Shown: piece by piece, positions 14,601 to 23,384 of the stretch
Position numbering within the stretch: the first letter of the stretch is position 1
Layout of the letters: every line of letters starts with the position of its first letter
From: an uncultured Roseburia sp.
GTDB lineage: Bacteria > Bacillota > Clostridia > Lachnospirales > Lachnospiraceae
Direction of reading: 5' to 3'
Length of the DNA stretch: 64,000 bases
NCBI GenBank assembly: GCA_947642555.1
Contig: CANRSX010000012.1
Location: 54,751-118,750, forward strand
The notes under the pieces: model-generated
Seen by the model: the letters and a program-made list of their open reading frames with translations, nothing else
Database searches by the model: none
What the model was told of the DNA's origin: nothing
Made by a program: the position numbers and the translations under genes

Positions 14601-16588
14601 AACGACTTCTTACATATTTAAAACCGCATAAATGGGTGATGACCGCGGCTACGATCCTTGTGCTTTTTATCATCGTCGTGGAGCTCTACCGCCCGATCAT
14701 CATCGGGGATGCGATCGACGACTATATCAACAGCTATTACACGCCCTACCGCGTCACGACGGAGGATGCGCCAGAGGCGGTCCCCTACCGGGATCTTATG
14801 CTTACGAAGGATCGTGCGGATTCCGGTGCTCTGTGCTACCAGATGTTCCTCTATGAGGATCGCTACTACATGGCGGAGCGTCTGACCGCGGAGGAATGCG
14901 CGCTGCTCGCGGACGCGGACCAGACCGTGCTCGCCGCCTGGGTCGAAGGCGGCGCCGTACCGCTTACCCGGGATGATTTAAAAGCATTGCGGCACTATGA
15001 TTTTACCGGAATCCTCGCCGCGGCGGCGCTCTATCTCTCCCTGATGCTGCTCGGCTTTGTCTTTAATGCCGCAGACGCCTGGATGCTCCAGAAAATGGGA
15101 CAGAAGATCGTCTACCGGATGCGCGAGGAGACCTTTGCGCACATCCACAGCCTGTCCTTAAGCTTTTTTAACACGACGCCCGTAGGCAAGCTTGTCACCC
15201 GCGTCGCAAACGATACCGAGGCGGTCAACGAGCTGTTTTCCATGATCCTCGTCCGCCTGTTTAAAAACGTGGTCAAAATCATCGGATTTGCCATTGTCAT
15301 GATCTCGATCGACGCGCGCATGGCGGGATTTTCCTTCCTGCTGCTGCCGGTCGTGGCGGTGCTGACCTTCTTTTTCCGGTATATGTCAAGAAAAGCCTAC
15401 CAGCTCACGCGCACGAAGATCACGGAGTTAAATACCTTTTTGTCCGAGCACATTTCCGGCATGAAGCTGATCCAGATCTTTGCGCGGGAAAAAGAAAAAT
15501 ATCAGGAATTCGACAAAAAATCCGGCGAGCTGTTTGCGGCGAACTGGCGCGAGGTCATGATCTTCGCGATCTTCCGCCCCGCCATCTACATGCTCTCCAT
15601 CCTCGCCATGATCATCATCATCGGCAACGGAAGCGCCTCCGTGCTGAATGGGACGCTCTCGCTGGGGACGCTGTTTATCTTCATCACCTACATCGGTTCC
15701 TTCTTCGAGCCGATCCAGGAGCTGGCGGAGCAGTTCGGCACCTTACAGTCCTCCCTGGCCTCCGCGGAAAAGATTTTTTCGATTCTGGACATCGAGCCTG
15801 AGATCGTGAATCCCTCCCATCCCGTGGACGTGAAGATCCGCGGGCGCATCGAGTTTAAACACGTGTGGTTCGCCTACGAAAAATCGTCGCAGACCGGCGA
15901 CTACGACTACATTTTAAAGGACGTCAGCTTCACCATCGAGCCCGGGCAGAAGGTTGCCTTCGTCGGTGCGACCGGGGCCGGGAAGTCCTCGATCTTAAAT
16001 CTGATCGGGCGGTATTTTGACATCCAGAAGGGTGAGATCTTAATCGACGGCGTGAATATCCGCGACATCAGCACAGATGTGCTTCGTGCCGCCATCGGGC
16101 AGGTACAGCAGGACGTCTTCATTTTTACCGGGGACATCAAAAGCAATATCTCGCTGCGCAACGATCAGATCTCCATGGATCAGATCCGGCGGGCCGCTGA
16201 AATCGTAAACGCGGATTCCTTCATCCAGAAGATGCCGGGCGGTTACGACGAGCCGGTCACCGAGCGCGGCAGCACGCTCTCCGCCGGACAAAGGCAGCTC
16301 CTCTCCTTCGCCAGGACCTTAGCCTATGATCCCGCGATCCTCGTCTTAGACGAGGCGACCGCGAACATCGACACGGAGACCGAGAGCATGATCACCGAGG
16401 CCCTCGAGCGGCTGATGACGGGCCGCACCACCATCATGGTCGCGCACCGTCTCTCCACGATCCAGCACGCGGACAAGATCATCGTCATGCATCACGGGCA
16501 GATCCATGAGTCCGGCACGCACCAGGAGCTGTTAGCGCAGGAAGGACTTTACAAAAAGCTGTATGACCTGCAGTTAGTGGATGCATAA
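14597..16588 (+). CDS. ABC exporter half-transporter with consensus catalytic site
   Basis: 663 residues; partner of the preceding gene. Between the first and second membrane helices lies an extra segment of about 90 polar residues (about 45-130), typical of the longer subunit in clostridial heterodimers. Walker A GATGAGKSS is near residue 456, signature LSAGQRQL near 560 (second Gly replaced by Ala), and Walker B ILVLDEATANID near 582 with an intact catalytic Glu. The altered signature pairs across the dimer with the degenerate site of the partner, as expected for an asymmetric exporter. The operon ends at the terminator at 16612. Confidence 0.92.
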   Translation: MKRLLTYLKPHKWVMTAATILVLFIIVVELYRPIIIGDAIDDYINSYYTPYRVTTEDAPEAVPYRDLMLTKDRADSGALCYQMFLYEDRYYMAERLTAEECALLADADQTVLAAWVEGGAVPLTRDDLKALRHYDFTGILAAAALYLSLMLLGFVFNAADAWMLQKMGQKIVYRMREETFAHIHSLSLSFFNTTPVGKLVTRVANDTEAVNELFSMILVRLFKNVVKIIGFAIVMISIDARMAGFSFLLLPVVAVLTFFFRYMSRKAYQLTRTKITELNTFLSEHISGMKLIQIFAREKEKYQEFDKKSGELFAANWREVMIFAIFRPAIYMLSILAMIIIIGNGSASVLNGTLSLGTLFIFITYIGSFFEPIQELAEQFGTLQSSLASAEKIFSILDIEPEIVNPSHPVDVKIRGRIEFKHVWFAYEKSSQTGDYDYILKDVSFTIEPGQKVAFVGATGAGKSSILNLIGRYFDIQKGEILIDGVNIRDISTDVLRAAIGQVQQDVFIFTGDIKSNISLRNDQISMDQIRRAAEIVNADSFIQKMPGGYDEPVTERGSTLSAGQRQLLSFARTLAYDPAILVLDEATANIDTETESMITEALERLMTGRTTIMVAHRLSTIQHADKIIVMHHGQIHESGTHQELLAQEGLYKKLYDLQLVDA

Positions 16589-16611
16589 AGCAGGCTTTTC
16601 CCCATTTCCAG

Positions 16612-16645
16612 ACGGAACAGAAACGGATTCTGTTCCGTTTTCTTT
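16612..16645 (+). terminator. Intrinsic terminator after the ABC-exporter operon
   Basis: Stem ACGGAACAGAA (16612-16622) / TTCTGTTCCGT (16628-16638), 5-nt loop, then a T-rich tail. Eleven perfect base pairs. Confidence 0.9.
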
Positions 16646-16682
16646 TGATTTTATAAAAAAATCGGAATTCATTCCATTTTTC

Positions 16683-16711
16683 TTGTTATTTTCAGGAAAA
16701 CAGGATATACT
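16683..16711 (+). promoter_or_regulatory. Promoter now driving the ATPase remnant and MFS gene
   Basis: -35 TTGTTA (16683-16688), 17-bp spacer, -10 TATACT (16706-16711). It lies just upstream of the truncated ATPase fragment and is the nearest visible promoter for the transporter. Confidence 0.55.
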
Positions 16712-16741
16712 GAAAGAACATAAGAAATCTACACTTTTTGA

Positions 16742-17200
16742 TATTTTTTAGATGAGATTCAGCATGTGAACAGCTATGAAAAAGCGGTGGACAGCCTTTT
16801 CCTGCGCGAAGAATGCGACGTCTATATCACCGGTTCCAACGCATGGCTTTTGTCCGGCGAGCTCGCAACCCTGCTCACCGGCCGCTACGTGGAGCTCTCC
16901 ATGATGCCGCTTTCCTTTGCGGAGTTTAGCGAGGGGCTTGCCATGTCCGAACACGGTAAAGAACCTGACTCAGTTCAAAGTCTCCCCGAAAAATTTCAGC
17001 GCTATCTCACTACCGGTTCGTTTCCATATGTGTTAAAGCTTGACGAAGCTGTGTTAAAGAGGGAGCTCGCCCCGCTCCTTGCTCTTCGTGATAACTATCC
17101 GAAAACGCTTCTGACTCTCGATGAACTGTTCGGAGAAATGGATTACGACGGGATTCAGAAACAGAATATCCTAACCTGGCTGAAAGGAGACCCCTCATGA
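16742..17200 (+). pseudogene. Remnant of a DUF4143-type AAA ATPase
   Basis: The open frame begins right after an in-frame TGA with YFLDEIQHVNSYEKAVDSL, a Walker B region. It continues through the sensor strand DVYITGSNAWLLSGELAT and the DUF4143-typical LTGRYVELSMMPLSFAEFSE. The N-terminal third with Walker A is missing. After residue 80 the sequence jumps to LPEKFQRYLTTGSFPYVLKL and then to a C-terminal-looking segment (NYPKTLLTLDELF), so internal deletions are likely. No ribosome site precedes any ATG. The end of the frame carries AAAGGAG, the ribosome site of the MFS gene, with a 4-bp overlap. Confidence 0.75.
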
Positions 17201-18498
17201 AGTTAAACTACAAACGCACCATCCTGATCGGTATGGCATTTTTATCCATCTGTGCATTCTGGCAGATGTACGACAACATCATACCCCTGATCTTAAAAGA
17301 TACCTTTCACCTTGGAGAGACGGTGACCGGGGCGATCATGGCCGCGGACAATATTCTCGCGCTGTTTCTGCTGCCACTCTTCGGATCGCTCTCCGACCGG
17401 ACGAACACGCGGATCGGGAAGCGGATGCCCTTTATCCTCGCAGGCACTGTGCTCTCCGTCCTCTTTCTGCTGATCCTGCCCGTCGCGGACCGGACGGCGA
17501 ATCTGCCCCTGTTTATCGCAGCGCTCTTTCTCGTGCTGATCTCGATGGGGCTCTACCGCTCTCCCGCCGTGGCGCTGATGCCGGATCTGACGCCAAAGCC
17601 CCTGCGAAGCAAGGGCAATGCCATCATCAACTTAATGGGCGCCATCGGCGGCGTCTACGCGCTGATCATGATTAAGCTTCTGGTCGGCGGGGGACTGACG
17701 CCGGATTATTTCCCGCTGTTTCTCTCCATCGGGCTTCTGATGCTTGTCTGCGTCGCGGTCCTTATTTTTACCATCCGGGAAAATCCGCTGCGGGAGATGA
17801 TTCAGGCGGAGGAAGCGGCAGAGGACGCCGGTTCTGACCGGGAAGCCGTAAGCACCGGCAGCGCGACCGGGACATCTTCCGCCCTCCCGCGCGATGTGCG
17901 GCGCAGTCTGATCTTTATCCTGCTGTCAGTCGCGCTCTGGTATATCGCCTACAACGCGGTCACCACGGCATTCTCCCGCTACGCGACCCATGTCTGGGGA
18001 CTGGAAAACGGCGGGTACGCCAACTGCCTGATGGTCGCCACCGTTGCCGCGATTATCAGCTACATCCCGATCGGCGCCATTTCCGGCAGGATCGGCAGAA
18101 AACGCACCATTTTAATCGGCGTGGCGCTCTTAACCTTCTGCTACCTGTGCGCGTCCTTTTATACGAGCTATCACGCGTCTATGAATGTGTTTTTCGGCAT
18201 CATCGGCTTCGCCTGGGCGGCAATCAACGTGAATTCATTTCCTATGGTTGTAGAGATCAGTGCGAACGCGGACGTGGGGAAATATACCGGCTACTATTAC
18301 ACCTTTTCCATGGCGGCCCAGGTCGTCACGCCGATTCTGTCCGGATTTTTGCTGGAGCACATCTCCTACCGCACGCTCTTCCCCTATGCCGTCGTCTTTT
18401 CCGTCCTCGCGTTCTGTACGATGCTGATGGTAAAGCACGGGGATTCGAAGCCGGTAAAGAAAAAGAGTGTGCTGGAAAATTTTGATGTAGATGATTAA
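17197..18498 (+). CDS. MFS transporter (SLC45/GPH-like)
   Basis: 433 residues with about 12 hydrophobic helices. The loop between helices 2 and 3 carries DRTNTRIGKRMPFILAG, the major-facilitator motif A in the form seen in SLC45/GPH-type sugar transporters. The central cytoplasmic loop (about 195-235) is long and acidic/Ser-rich. A basic C-terminal tail ends VLENFDVDD. Start ATG 17197 follows AAAGGAGACCCCTC. The substrate cannot be assigned; a sugar or glycoside is a reasonable guess. The following glycerophosphodiesterase gene starts 49 bp later and may be co-transcribed. Confidence 0.85.
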   Translation: MKLNYKRTILIGMAFLSICAFWQMYDNIIPLILKDTFHLGETVTGAIMAADNILALFLLPLFGSLSDRTNTRIGKRMPFILAGTVLSVLFLLILPVADRTANLPLFIAALFLVLISMGLYRSPAVALMPDLTPKPLRSKGNAIINLMGAIGGVYALIMIKLLVGGGLTPDYFPLFLSIGLLMLVCVAVLIFTIRENPLREMIQAEEAAEDAGSDREAVSTGSATGTSSALPRDVRRSLIFILLSVALWYIAYNAVTTAFSRYATHVWGLENGGYANCLMVATVAAIISYIPIGAISGRIGRKRTILIGVALLTFCYLCASFYTSYHASMNVFFGIIGFAWAAINVNSFPMVVEISANADVGKYTGYYYTFSMAAQVVTPILSGFLLEHISYRTLFPYAVVFSVLAFCTMLMVKHGDSKPVKKKSVLENFDVDD

Positions 18499-18547
18499 AA
18501 AGTATACAACAGAATAAAACATTCAGACAAAAGAAACGGAGGCAACA

Positions 18548-19381
18548 ATGAACAGAAAACCTTTCAACCCAGCCGTCACAAAAACTCTTCTGGCAGGCAG
18601 CGCGCTGTCCGCACTCTATCTGTATCTGATCGCGCCGCGCAGACGAAACGCGCCTGACCGGACGCCGTTTCTAAGGGTGCACTACGCGCACCGCGGCCTC
18701 TTTGACAACAGCAGCAGCGCGCCGGAGAACTCGCTTCCCGCCTTTGCGCTGGCAGTGGAGCAGGGCTACGGCATCGAGCTTGACGTGCAGCTCTCAAAAG
18801 ACAATGTGCCCGTCGTCTTTCACGACGCCGGCTTAAAGCGGATGTGCGGCGTCGACGGCAATGTCTGGGACTTCACACTGGCGGAACTGAAGCAGATGAA
18901 GCTCGCGGATTCCGACGCCACAATCCCCACCTTTGCGGAGGCGCTCGATCTCGTGGACGGGCGCGTGCCCCTGATCGTGGAATACAAGCTGGACGTCGTG
19001 CAGACAAAGGTCTGTGAACTGAGCGATGCGCTGCTTTCCTCCTACCGTGGTCCCTACTGCATCGAAAGCTTCCACCCGCGCGCCCTGCGCTGGTATCGCA
19101 GCCACCGCCCGGACGTCATGCGCGGACAGCTCTCCATGGCGTTTTATAAGGATCCGGCGCACAGAAGCCCGGAGCAGCTCGCGCTTGCCTTTTTACTTAC
19201 AAACATCGTCACGCGTCCGGACTTTATCGCTTACCACCACGCGGACGCAGCGAACCTCTCCCGCAGGCTCTGCCGAACGCTCGGCGCCCTCTCCGTGGCC
19301 TGGACGATCAAAAGCAGGGAGGATTACGAGCGGGCGAAGGATCAGTTCGATCTGTTTATTTTTGACAGCTTCAGGCTTTAA
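18548..19381 (+). CDS. Glycerophosphodiester phosphodiesterase family protein
   Basis: 277 residues. An N-terminal hydrophobic helix (about 12-28) suggests a membrane anchor. The GDPD barrel follows with catalytic His in YAHRGLFDNS, metal ligands Glu/Asp in GIELDVQLSKD, the second His in VVFHDAGLKRMCG, and a further Glu in VEYKLD. These enzymes cleave deacylated phospholipid head groups to glycerol-3-phosphate and alcohol; membrane-anchored Gram-positive forms can also act on lipoteichoic acid. Ribosome site CGGAGG sits six bases before ATG. The stop codon falls at the centre of a 27-bp palindrome. Confidence 0.9.
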   Translation: MNRKPFNPAVTKTLLAGSALSALYLYLIAPRRRNAPDRTPFLRVHYAHRGLFDNSSSAPENSLPAFALAVEQGYGIELDVQLSKDNVPVVFHDAGLKRMCGVDGNVWDFTLAELKQMKLADSDATIPTFAEALDLVDGRVPLIVEYKLDVVQTKVCELSDALLSSYRGPYCIESFHPRALRWYRSHRPDVMRGQLSMAFYKDPAHRSPEQLALAFLLTNIVTRPDFIAYHHADAANLSRRLCRTLGALSVAWTIKSREDYERAKDQFDLFIFDSFRL

Positions 19382-19392
19382 GCCTGAAGCTG
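19366..19392. repeat. 27-bp perfect palindrome at the GDPD stop codon
   Basis: CAGCTTCAGGCTT (19366-19378), single central T, AAGCCTGAAGCTG (19380-19392). It would form a very stable hairpin between convergent genes. No T tract follows on either strand, so it is not a canonical terminator; it may still stop or protect both transcripts. Confidence 0.7.
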
Positions 19393-19409
19393 CGGGCTTT
19401 CGGCCATTG

Positions 19410-19685
19410 TCAGAACAAATCGCTGTGTGTGCCTGTCCGGGTGAGGTATAAAAATAAATCTTTTCCATCTACTTCATAAATCAGAAGCCAGTCCGGGGTG
19501 ATATGACACTCACGGCACCCTGCATAATCTCCTGAAAGTGGATGATCCCTGTGTTTTGGCTGCAGTTTATCTCCTGCAGCCAGCTTTTTAATAATTTCTG
19601 TCAAAAGGGATATGTCATATCCCCGTTTCTGCACACGTTTTAAATCTTTCTGAAACCTCACCGTCGGTCTCACTCTGTATTTCAT
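19410..19685 (-). CDS. yafQ: YafQ-family mRNA interferase toxin
   Basis: 91 residues. The RelE-fold endoribonuclease residues of YafQ are all present: His48 (RDHPLSG), His61 (ECHITPDW), Asp65, Trp66, and the C-terminal RTGTHSDLF with His87 and Phe91. It cuts mRNA on the ribosome when free of its antitoxin. ATG 19685 overlaps the antitoxin stop by four bases (ATGA), so it is translated after DinJ. The gene is AT-richer than its neighbours, consistent with horizontal origin. Confidence 0.93.
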   Translation of the reverse strand: MKYRVRPTVRFQKDLKRVQKRGYDISLLTEIIKKLAAGDKLQPKHRDHPLSGDYAGCRECHITPDWLLIYEVDGKDLFLYLTRTGTHSDLF

Positions 19686-19957
19686 GCCAGCAGATCCTCC
19701 ATCATCGCATCCACATCCGTATATGTCCTGCCACAATCCGGGTCTGCTTTCATGCGCTGTACTTCCCTGATCGCCTCAACCGTTTCCGGATTCGGCACAT
19801 CACCGCTGATCTCAAAGGGGATTCTGTTTTCACGCACAACCTTTCTCGCAAAAACATTAAAAGCGGTTGTCATTGTCATTCCCATATCAGAGCAAAAGGC
19901 TTCAAACTGTCGCTTCAGATCCGCATCCATTCGAATATTTATATTCGTGTTCGCCAT
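19682..19957 (-). CDS. dinJ: DinJ/RelB-family antitoxin
   Basis: 91 residues, starting MANTNINIRMDADLKRQFEA: a ribbon-helix-helix DNA-binding N-terminus typical of DinJ, followed by helix-forming FCSDMGMTMTTAFNVFARKV and an acidic C-terminal toxin-wrapping tail ending MMEDLLA. It neutralises YafQ and represses the operon. An alternative ATG at 19969 adds four residues (MVII); its ribosome site GGAAAGG is only one base away, so 19957 is preferred, but neither spacing is ideal. Promoter at 20077-20105; a palindrome at 20017-20030 is a likely operator. Confidence 0.9.
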   Translation of the reverse strand: MANTNINIRMDADLKRQFEAFCSDMGMTMTTAFNVFARKVVRENRIPFEISGDVPNPETVEAIREVQRMKADPDCGRTYTDVDAMMEDLLA

Positions 19958-20016
19958 AATAATAACCATGCCTTTCCGTGACCTGCGAATTTGGCCGCAG
20001 GCACAATATTTGCAAA

Positions 20017-20030
20017 ACGAATGCATTCGT
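20017..20030. promoter_or_regulatory. Perfect palindrome, candidate DinJ operator
   Basis: ACGAATGCATTCGT, a 14-bp perfect palindrome between the promoter and the dinJ start. RelB/DinJ repressors bind short palindromes in this position. Confidence 0.55.
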
Positions 20031-20076
20031 CAGAGAAAAATCTATTTTTCACTACCTCTTCCCATGTCACATTTTT

Positions 20077-20105
20077 ATTGTATGTATTTTTATTTACATT
20101 GTCAA
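20077..20105 (-). promoter_or_regulatory. Promoter of the dinJ-yafQ operon
   Basis: Minus strand: -35 TTGACA (20100-20105), 17-bp spacer, -10 TACAAT (20077-20082). Near-consensus. The -35 overlaps the stop region of the upstream dipeptidase gene. Confidence 0.8.
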
Positions 20106-21079
20106 TATATTGTTTCCCGCAGCACCCGTTCCACATTGCGAAATGCAATCTTTTCGATCGCATCCGCGGCAAATCCTTCCCGCTCCAGCGCCTCAAACAG
20201 CAGCGGCATCCGGTCCGCGCTCCCGATTTCAAGCCTGCCGTTTATCCCGTCAAAATCCGTGCCGATCGCCGCACAGTCCGTCCCGCCGATACGGATCATG
20301 TGCTTTAGATGCGCGACGATCGCCGCAATCCGGCTCTCCTTTCGAAAACGCGGCTGTCCCTGTTCCAAAAAATCCGGCCCGAAATTCACGCCGATGACGC
20401 CGCCGCAGTCCGCGAGCGCACGGATCATCTCATCCGTCAGGTTGCGGGGGTGCGGCGTGAGGGCACGGCAGTTCGAATGGGACGCGACAAAGGGCTTCCC
20501 GTTCTGTCTGCAGATCTCCGCCACCTCAGAAAAGCCCCGGTCGGAAAGATGCGAGACGTCCACCATCATCCCGATCCGGTTCATGTGCGCTACCGCCTCC
20601 CGCCCGAAGGAAGTCAGGCCGCCGGAGCTGCCGTTCGGCTCCCCGAAGCAGTTTGGCGCATTCCAGGTCAGGGAGATCAGGCGGATTCCCATCCGGTAAA
20701 AGCGGTCGAGATGTTCCATTCGCCCGTTTACCGCACGCCCGTCCTCCAGGGTCAGGATCCCAGAGAGTTTACCGGCCGCCGCATTTTTTTCGATCTCTTC
20801 AAAGGTCTTAGCCTGCGCAAGCAGATCCGGGTGCAGCTGCGCCGTATGATGAAAAATCGCGATGCATTTCTTTATATAATCCTCATCCGAAGGAAACAGC
20901 GGGCCTAGACGGCGCACCAGCTCAACCGGCGGCAGAAACACCGCAAAAAACTGCGCCTTACAGCCGCCCGCGCCAAGCCGCGCGAGATCCACCATCCCTT
21001 TTAAATGAAGCAGATCGCTCCTGCGGCGCATCCAGGCCCGCATCAGCGTGTCACAGTGCATGTCAATATATGGAACCAT
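20102..21079 (-). CDS. Membrane dipeptidase (peptidase family M19)
   Basis: 325 residues, standard length. Metal-binding HCDT (residues 8-11), the bridging Glu in ILTLEDGRAV, MMVDVSHLSD with a ligand His, and FVASHSNCRAL fit the renal-dipeptidase fold, which hydrolyses dipeptides, including ones with D-residues. No signal peptide, so it should be cytoplasmic. It lies 22 bp downstream of an amino-acid permease gene and is probably co-transcribed with it, which suggests uptake and breakdown of small peptides or their amino acids. Confidence 0.92.
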   Translation of the reverse strand: MVPYIDMHCDTLMRAWMRRRSDLLHLKGMVDLARLGAGGCKAQFFAVFLPPVELVRRLGPLFPSDEDYIKKCIAIFHHTAQLHPDLLAQAKTFEEIEKNAAAGKLSGILTLEDGRAVNGRMEHLDRFYRMGIRLISLTWNAPNCFGEPNGSSGGLTSFGREAVAHMNRIGMMVDVSHLSDRGFSEVAEICRQNGKPFVASHSNCRALTPHPRNLTDEMIRALADCGGVIGVNFGPDFLEQGQPRFRKESRIAAIVAHLKHMIRIGGTDCAAIGTDFDGINGRLEIGSADRMPLLFEALEREGFAADAIEKIAFRNVERVLRETIY

Positions 21080-21101
21080 CCTCAGCTCCTCCTTCCCGTG
21101 G

Positions 21102-22502
21102 TCACTCCCGGCCGGCGCTCGCCTGCGCCGCTGCTTCCGCCTCTGCGCGGATCCGCTCGATATCCGAAAGATTCACCTTCCCGACCTTTAGCCGGTATCC
21201 GCTGTAGACAAACAGCCCGGCGATCATGGCGAGAATGAAGTACTGGTCGCCGGATTTAAGCGTAGTCAGCAGCGCGACACAGATCAGCAGGTCACACAGG
21301 ATCGCCAGGATAATCGTGATGTAAAACGCGGCGCGCGGCATCCGGAAAAATCCGCTCCGCCAGGCATCCGGATACTTCTTTATCAGCCGAAACATCAGCG
21401 CATTGTTGATCAGATTGATCACCATCGTCGGGATCATCATCAGCGAAATCAGATCCTGCAGCCCGATATCGATGAAGACCGGGACGACGGCGATCAGATA
21501 CAGAAGCCCCATCATCACCCAGGGATACCCGCCCTTTGTCTTTTTCCCGAGAACCGCGGGCAGCCAGCCGTCGAGCGTCGTCGCCATCAGCGGATGCTGC
21601 ACGCTGGCAATCGCGCCGTAGAGCGAGGTCGCGATCGCAAAACAGGCTCCTCCCAGGATAAAAATCACGAACACGCCATACGGGAAGATCTCCTTCGCGA
21701 CAACGCCGAGGTTCTGGCCCGCGACCTCCTCCACCGGGAGCACGCCCGCTGAGACAATCCCGATCAGGCAGTATACAATCATAACCACAAACGACGCGAT
21801 CAGAATGGCCTTCGGCAGGGAATGCTTCGGATCCCTCGCGTCGGCGGTCATGGCAATCGGCATGGTCGCTCCCTGGCAGGCAAAGCTCATCATCGCGATC
21901 GCCATGATAAATCCGACGGGCCCGCCGGTAAAATAATCCGCGCTTCCCGGAACTGCCGTGGCAAAGTCCACCTGCGGCAGGCCCACCGCCACATAGACCA
22001 GCAGGGAAACGATTAAGACCGCCACCATGATCAGGTTAAATTTTCCCATGAATTTACCGCCCAGCAGCGTGGTCAGGAAAAACAGGGTGAGTATCGCAAC
22101 CGCGATCAGCTTCCCGTACGCCGCAAGCCCTGGAAATACCGTGGACGCATATTCCACGATCGAGAGAGCGTACATCGCGAACGCCAGCCCGGTAAAGATC
22201 GTCGAGATCGCCGAGACGCCGACCAGAAGCGGCGGCTGTAACAGCGCGCACTGGCTGTAGTTGCCGCCCGGCAGCACGAACATGCCCGCCATCAGCGTCT
22301 TGTACGCATAGGCAAAGAGCACGACCAGACAGGCTGCCATCAGCGCCGGCGTGATCGAGTGTCCGGTAAAGCCGATGCCGCTCCCCATCGAGACAAAGAT
22401 TCCGGACCCGATGCAGTTTCCGATGCCGTAGCAGGTCAGCTCCGCGACGCCAAGCTGCTTTTTCGCCCCGGCAGCCTCCTGTGACTGTAATTTTTGTTTC
22501 AT
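21102..22502 (-). CDS. APC-superfamily amino-acid permease
   Basis: 466 residues, about 12 hydrophobic segments. The first helix has the unwound glycine motif GIGNCIGSGIFVSMGSGIGF, characteristic of the APC fold substrate site. The C-terminus is soluble and charged (DIERIRAEAEAAAQAS). Ribosome site AAGGAGG before ATG 22502; promoter at 22527-22555. Likely a proton- or sodium-coupled amino-acid importer or exchanger; the substrate is not readable. Forms an operon with the M19 dipeptidase. Confidence 0.88.
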   Translation of the reverse strand: MKQKLQSQEAAGAKKQLGVAELTCYGIGNCIGSGIFVSMGSGIGFTGHSITPALMAACLVVLFAYAYKTLMAGMFVLPGGNYSQCALLQPPLLVGVSAISTIFTGLAFAMYALSIVEYASTVFPGLAAYGKLIAVAILTLFFLTTLLGGKFMGKFNLIMVAVLIVSLLVYVAVGLPQVDFATAVPGSADYFTGGPVGFIMAIAMMSFACQGATMPIAMTADARDPKHSLPKAILIASFVVMIVYCLIGIVSAGVLPVEEVAGQNLGVVAKEIFPYGVFVIFILGGACFAIATSLYGAIASVQHPLMATTLDGWLPAVLGKKTKGGYPWVMMGLLYLIAVVPVFIDIGLQDLISLMMIPTMVINLINNALMFRLIKKYPDAWRSGFFRMPRAAFYITIILAILCDLLICVALLTTLKSGDQYFILAMIAGLFVYSGYRLKVGKVNLSDIERIRAEAEAAAQASAGRE

Positions 22503-22526
22503 AACGTTCCTCCTTCCGTTTCTATC

Positions 22527-22555
22527 ATCTTACCATAAAAACCGCCCCGCCACAA
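22527..22555 (-). promoter_or_regulatory. Promoter of the permease-dipeptidase operon
   Basis: Minus strand: -35 TTGTGG (22550-22555), 17-bp spacer, -10 TAAGAT (22527-22532). Divergent from the promoter at 22578. Confidence 0.5.
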
Positions 22556-22577
22556 TGCATATGGCCGGACCGTTCGA

Positions 22578-22606
22578 TTGACAATGCCGCTTCCTGTTGT
22601 TAGAAT
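22578..22606 (+). promoter_or_regulatory. Promoter of the C26 amidase / MalY-fusion operon
   Basis: -35 TTGACA (22578-22583), 17-bp spacer, -10 TAGAAT (22601-22606). The leader contains a hairpin GTTCAGC (22617-22623) / GCTGAAC (22636-22642), reusing the GTTCAGCC motif of island A at 12728. Confidence 0.75.
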
Positions 22607-22670
22607 AACCGTAGAAGTTCAGCCCTCCTCTGCGTGCTGAACCTATCTTTTCGCGTCAGGAGACAAAAAC

Positions 22671-23360
22671 ATGATTACAATTGCAGTCCCGCAAATGGGA
22701 AACGACCTGTTCCGCAAATACATGAAAGGAAAATACGTAAGCAGCTTATCGCGCGCCGGCGCCGTGGTGCGCTGGATTGAGCTGGCCGATCCAACGGCCG
22801 CCGCGAAGGAGGCTGCGTCCTGCGACGGGCTCCTGCTGCCGGGCGGCGCGGATATCGATCCCGCGCGCTACGGGCAGACCCCGCAGCCGGAGTGCGGGAA
22901 GCCGAACGCACTGCGGGACGCGGCGGAATTCGTGATGCTCGACGCATTTTACCGGACAGGGAAACCGGTGCTCGGCATCTGCCGCGGGATCCAGGTGATG
23001 AACGTGCAGGCCGGCGGTACCTTATTTCAGGACATCAAAGGAACCGCTGCCTGCCGGCACATGGATTTCCGATCCCGCGGGCGCAGCATCCACCGCGTCA
23101 GCGTCACGGACGGCACGCTCCTCTCCCGCATCATCGGCAGCGGAGAGCATGAGGTCAACAGCCTCCATCACCAGGCCGCAGACCGGATCGGCGACGGCTT
23201 TACCGCTGTGGCGGTGAGCGAGGACGGCTTTGTGGAGGCCATCGAGCGGAGGGACCATCCCTTCTGCTTAGGGGTGCAGTGGCATCCGGAGCACATGAGC
23301 CGCAAAAGCCAGACACAGCGGAAGATTTTTGCGGCATTTGCAGACGCGTGCAGCAAATAA
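22671..23360 (+). CDS. Class I amidotransferase-like gamma-glutamyl hydrolase (peptidase C26, PuuD-like)
   Basis: 229 residues. The nucleophile elbow is GICRGIQVMN (Cys in an alpha/beta hydrolase-like turn); the catalytic His-Glu pair is in VQWHPEHM; LLLPGGADIDPARYG is the conserved oxyanion-hole strand of the family. Members hydrolyse gamma-glutamyl amides such as gamma-Glu-GABA. Ribosome site CAGGAG is eight bases before ATG. The next gene follows after 24 bp in the same operon, linking gamma-glutamyl/peptide breakdown to sulfur amino-acid cleavage by inference. Confidence 0.9.
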   Translation: MITIAVPQMGNDLFRKYMKGKYVSSLSRAGAVVRWIELADPTAAAKEAASCDGLLLPGGADIDPARYGQTPQPECGKPNALRDAAEFVMLDAFYRTGKPVLGICRGIQVMNVQAGGTLFQDIKGTAACRHMDFRSRGRSIHRVSVTDGTLLSRIIGSGEHEVNSLHHQAADRIGDGFTAVAVSEDGFVEAIERRDHPFCLGVQWHPEHMSRKSQTQRKIFAAFADACSK

Positions 23361-23384
23361 TAAAATATACTTAGGAGGATTACC

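Noticed and set aside
19366..19392. Intrinsic terminator after the GDPD gene
   Set aside because: The stem is strong but no T tract follows on either strand, so it is listed only as a palindrome.
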